In this document: in pieces, positions 60,698 through 64,000 of the stretch
Layout of the letters: each line of letters opens with the position of its first letter
Numbering within the stretch: position 1 is the first letter of the stretch
NCBI RefSeq assembly: GCF_903946935.1
Contig: NZ_CAJAXH010000021.1
Location: forward strand, 1 to 64,000
DNA from: an uncultured Thiodictyon sp.
Lineage (GTDB): Bacteria; Pseudomonadota; Gammaproteobacteria; Chromatiales; Chromatiaceae
DNA length: 64,000 nt
Reading direction: 5' to 3'
Notes under the pieces: model-generated
What the model saw: only the letters and a program-made list of their open reading frames with translations
What the model was told of the DNA's origin: nothing
Databases searched by the model: none
Translations under genes and position numbers: made by a program

Positions 60698-61456
60698 ATG
60701 CTAAGACCGATCCTTCGACCGTTCTGTTTATTTTGTCTGGTCCTCTGTGCGGTCGCCGCCGCGGCCCCGGCGCCCGCCTGTTTGCCGGATGGATTCGTCA
60801 TCGCGCTCGATGTCGGGCATACGCTGCGCAGCCCGGGGGCCACCAGCGCGCGCGGGGTGCCGGAGTTCCGGTTCAATCGGGCGTTGGCCGCGGTGGTCGC
60901 GGATGCACTCACCGCCGCCGGTTTCGGCAAGACCTTTATCATTAATGGGGATGGCCGTATCGCCTCGTTGCAAGCGCGGGTGGCCGCGGCCGGTCGCCGC
61001 CATGCCGAGCTGTTCATCGCCATCCATCATGACTCGGTACAGCTCCGCTATCTCGACGATTGGACCACGCAGGGCGCGAGCCATCGCTATAGCGATCGGT
61101 TTCACGGTTTTTCGCTGTTCGTATCCGAGAAAAACCCCAGGTTTGCGGACAGCCGGCGCTTTGCCACCCTGGTCGGCACCGCCCTGACGACCCGCGGACT
61201 GACCCCGACGCTGCACCATGCCGAACCGATCCCCGGGGAGGGGCGAGCATTGCTCAATGCGTCCTTAGGGGTCTATCGTTTTGACGATTTGATCGTGCTT
61301 AAAACGGCCAGCATGCCGGCCGTGCTCTTGGAGGCGGGCGTCATTCTGAATCGCGACGAGGAGCTGACGTTGACCGATACCGCCTATCGGCAACGCATCG
61401 CCGCGGCCATCGTCGCGGCGGCGCAGCAGTATTGCTCTGGGGTGTCGGGGCGGTGA
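60698..61456 (+). CDS. N-acetylmuramoyl-L-alanine amidase (Amidase_3)
   Basis: FVIALDVGHTLRSPGATSARGVPEFRFNRALA; LFIAIHHDSVQ; AVLLEAGVILNRDEE. Confidence 0.88.
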   Translation: MLRPILRPFCLFCLVLCAVAAAAPAPACLPDGFVIALDVGHTLRSPGATSARGVPEFRFNRALAAVVADALTAAGFGKTFIINGDGRIASLQARVAAAGRRHAELFIAIHHDSVQLRYLDDWTTQGASHRYSDRFHGFSLFVSEKNPRFADSRRFATLVGTALTTRGLTPTLHHAEPIPGEGRALLNASLGVYRFDDLIVLKTASMPAVLLEAGVILNRDEELTLTDTAYRQRIAAAIVAAAQQYCSGVSGR

Positions 61457-61472
61457 TCTTGGAAAGGACCGC

Positions 61473-61605
61473 CATCACGCCAAGGCGCCATCGCCCAAGG
61501 TTTTTCCGTGCGTTATCGACGTTCAGCCAGTCGCCTGGCGGGTGATCCGGGGCGTGGTGCTGGGCTACCGTATTTCTTGGCGAGCTTGGCGCCTTGGCGT
61601 GAGCA
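61473..61605. repeat. Family A element, copy 7 (apparently opposite orientation)
   Basis: CATCACGCCAAGGCGCCATCGCCCAAG ... CTTGGCGAGCTTGGCGCCTTGGCGTGAGCAATTCCCGGATTT. Confidence 0.88.
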
Positions 61606-61625
61606 ATTCCCGGATTTCGGGTGAG

Positions 61626-62219
61626 TCAACTGCCGGTGCGCCCACGCAGCGGGCTGCTGCGCGGAAAGTGCGCGCGCAGAAATTCCATCTGGTCGGCCAG
61701 CACGCCGCGACCCATCAGATAGACATACTCGGCATGGGTCGGGGTGAAGGGTACCGCCAGCAGTTGCATGCCGGCGGCCTCCGGGGTGCGGCCGGCCTTG
61801 AAGTTGTTGCAGCGCACGCAGGCGGTGACCACGTTGTTCCAGTGGTCGCGCCCCCCCTGGCTGGAGGGCCGCACATGGTCGCGGGAGAGCTGGCGACTCG
61901 GGAAGTGGTCGCCGCAATACAGACAGAGGTGGCCGTCGCGCTGGAACAGGGTCTGGTTCGACAGCGGCGGGACATAGTCGTCCTCAAGCTGGCCCTGGCT
62001 GCGATGCAGACCGACGGTGGCGATGATGGACTGGATGAGCAGTTGGCTGCGGCGCCGGGTCGCGGCGTTAATGCCGCCACGCAGGTAAAACAGGGCATCG
62101 CCACAGGCGTAGGCGACTTGATCGAGATAATAGAGGCGGGCGGCGGTGCGGTAGTCCACCCACTCGAGCGGCATTCCCGCCAAATCCGTTCGCAGCACCT
62201 GTTGGTTCAGTGGCAACAT
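61626..62219 (-). CDS. HNH endonuclease
   Basis: LFQRDGHLCLYCGDHFPSRQLSRDHVRPSSQGGRDHWNNVVTACVRCNNFKAGRTPEAAGM. Confidence 0.9.
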   Translation of the reverse strand: MLPLNQQVLRTDLAGMPLEWVDYRTAARLYYLDQVAYACGDALFYLRGGINAATRRRSQLLIQSIIATVGLHRSQGQLEDDYVPPLSNQTLFQRDGHLCLYCGDHFPSRQLSRDHVRPSSQGGRDHWNNVVTACVRCNNFKAGRTPEAAGMQLLAVPFTPTHAEYVYLMGRGVLADQMEFLRAHFPRSSPLRGRTGS

Positions 62220-62661
62220 AAGCGGGATAGGGCTCGCAATTTCCAGTCATGATACACATCGAGCTCAGGTGCGCAAGGGGGCCGACGCGCGGCCCGCGGG
62301 TGGGTGGTGCGCCTGATTCGCTGGCCCCGGCCGGCTGCGGCCTTCGCCCGGGGCGCCGCCTACGCCATTCTGTTCACAGTCTGGGTTCATCCGCCGATGG
62401 CCGCGCGTAGGCCGCGCTGGGGCCCTGTCCGAATCGGTGCGCAGCGCTCGATCAATCAGTTGGAAAAGGAAAACAATCACTTGCAGTCCCGGCCATGTCG
62501 TAGCCGATGAAACAGGACCGTAACAACGGCGCCGCCTGGCGGCCAGGTCGCAAGTCTTACCCACAGAGTTATCCACAGCAATTGTGAACAGCCTCCGTTT
62601 CGTCATGGCCGACAGTCGGTTGCGTCCCCGGCGCAGGATTCAGGCCGGGGGCGCCGCCTGA

Positions 62662-64000
62662 GTGGGGGCCAACTTGCCCCCGCCCCGTGCGGCGATCCTG
62701 CGGGTCGCGGTGGCCGGGCCCCTGCCCGGGCTTTTCGACTATCTGCCGCCGACGGATGCCGACACCAGGCCCCTGGTCCCCGGGACGCGCCTGCTGGTGC
62801 CCTTCGGGCGCGGGCAGCGGGTCGGGATGCTGGTCGAGTTTGCCGAGTCCTCCGAGCAGGAACCGGACCGTCTCAAACCGGTCGCCGCGGTGCTCGATGC
62901 CCGGGCGCTGCTCGGCCCGGCGGATTTGGCCCTGATCCGCTGGGCGGCGGAGTATTACCGCTCGCCCCTGGGTGAGGCCCTGTTCGGTGCCCTGCCGGTG
63001 CGCCTGCGCCGCGCGGATGCGCGTCTGGACCTGGACCTCCCGGGGCTGCGCCCGAGCGCCGCCGGGCTGGCCCTGGACTTGGCCGCGCTGGGGCGGGCAC
63101 CGGCGCAACGCCGTGTCATGGAGTGCCTGCGCGCCGCCCCGCAGGGCCTTGGGACGCTTGCGCTGAAGGACCGGCTTGGGTCCTGCGCGGGGCCGCTCAA
63201 GGCCTTGCGCGACCTGGGGCTGATCGAGGCGTGCCGGGTGGCGGCGGGGCCGGTGCCGGTACCGGCGGCGCTCCCGGACCCGGCCACCCCCTACCCAGCC
63301 GGCCCCGATCTCAACCCGGAACAACGGCGGGCCGTGGCCGCGGTGAGTGCGGCCTGGGGCGGTTTTGCCCCCTGCGTGCTCGACGGGGTCACCGGCAGCG
63401 GCAAGACCGAGGTCTATATCCGGCTGATTGCCGAGGCGATTGCGGCCGGCCGTCAGGCCCTGGTGCTGGTGCCGGAGATCGGTCTCACCCCGCAACTGCG
63501 CGACCGCCTGGAACAGCGCCTGCCAGGACCCCACGCGGTGCTGCACTCGGCCCTGCCGGAGGCCGAGCGCGAGCGCGCCTGGCACAGTGCCGCCGCCGGG
63601 CATGCCACCCTGGTGCTCGGCACCCGCTCGGCCTGCTTCGTACCACTGCCGCGCCTGGGGCTGATCGTGGTGGACGAGGAGCACGACGCCTCGCTCAAGC
63701 AGCAAGAGGGCTTCCGCTATTCGGCCCGGGATCTCGCGGTGCGCCGCGCCCAGCAGGCCGCTTGCCCGGTGATCCTGGGCTCGGCCACCCCGTCGCTGGA
63801 GACCCTCTATAACGCCCGCCTCGGGCGCTACCGCCGGTTACATCTGAGTGCGCGCGCCGGCGGCGCCCGGGCGCCCGCCATCGCGGTGCTGGACATCCGC
63901 GGCCAGTCGTTGAGTGCCGGTCTGTCGCCGCTGTTGCGCGCCCAGGTCGAGGCCCAGACCGGTGCCGGCAATCAGGTCATCCTGTTTCTCAATCGCCGCG
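62662..64000 (+). CDS. priA: Primosomal protein N' (PriA), truncated by window end
   Basis: Open frame from GTG 62662; ILRVAVAGPLPGLFDYLPP; LDGVTGSGKTEVYIRLIAEAIAAGRQALVLVPEIGLTPQL; GTRSACFVPLPRLGLIVVDEEHDASLKQQEGFRYSARDLAV. Not listed in the ORF track because it runs off the edge. Confidence 0.93.
   Translation, partial: MGANLPPPRAAILRVAVAGPLPGLFDYLPPTDADTRPLVPGTRLLVPFGRGQRVGMLVEFAESSEQEPDRLKPVAAVLDARALLGPADLALIRWAAEYYRSPLGEALFGALPVRLRRADARLDLDLPGLRPSAAGLALDLAALGRAPAQRRVMECLRAAPQGLGTLALKDRLGSCAGPLKALRDLGLIEACRVAAGPVPVPAALPDPATPYPAGPDLNPEQRRAVAAVSAAWGGFAPCVLDGVTGSGKTEVYIRLIAEAIAAGRQALVLVPEIGLTPQLRDRLEQRLPGPHAVLHSALPEAERERAWHSAAAGHATLVLGTRSACFVPLPRLGLIVVDEEHDASLKQQEGFRYSARDLAVRRAQQAACPVILGSATPSLETLYNARLGRYRRLHLSARAGGARAPAIAVLDIRGQSLSAGLSPLLRAQVEAQTGAGNQVILFLNRR

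Overview
The window looks like high-GC gammaproteobacterial chromosome, probably a purple sulfur bacterium; the lineage is inferred from gene content and style only. It has six parts. (1) About 1-29.1 kb is a very large tellurium-resistance-type (Ter) stress-response supercluster. A leftward metabolite-biosynthesis operon (ATP-grasp start, HpcH/HpaI-like, StiP/PRTase, HAD, PRTase-TRSP) diverges from a rightward array: TerB, three TerY-type vWA proteins, PP2C, kinase, TerD paralogs, TerC, two zinc-ribbon/FGE-sulfatase-fold proteins, a second TerB-like protein, an orphan 491-aa protein, a membrane-anchored vWA-like protein, a two-TM protein, a 1237-aa tubulin/FtsZ-like protein with a C-terminal GYF-like domain, a zinc-ribbon-TerD, a TerD-AIM24 fusion and a stand-alone AIM24. 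(2) A complete Mrp/Mnh Na+/H+ antiporter operon on the minus strand. (3) A DUF4062-STAND NTPase-TM-FGE gene broken by a frameshift exactly at a G9 tract, followed by a Phd/RelE-type toxin-antitoxin pair. (4) Housekeeping genes: rpsT, nitroreductase, yrfG-like HAD, rhlB-like helicase, trxA, rho. (5) modD divergent from a FecCD-type ABC importer plus TonB/ExbB/ExbD and a TonB-dependent receptor, with ModE-like palindromes between them, suggesting molybdate/tungstate uptake. (6) miaB-phoH-ybeY-corC, an amidase, an HNH endonuclease and a truncated priA. Several dispersed palindromic repeat families are present, including a ~130-bp element with ~27-bp inverted termini found seven times. The strongest candidate for an undescribed system is the tubulin-like / degenerate-vWA membrane protein / orphan / zinc-ribbon module at 15.1-26.9 kb. 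All functional calls come from reading translated sequences by eye; no database search was run.
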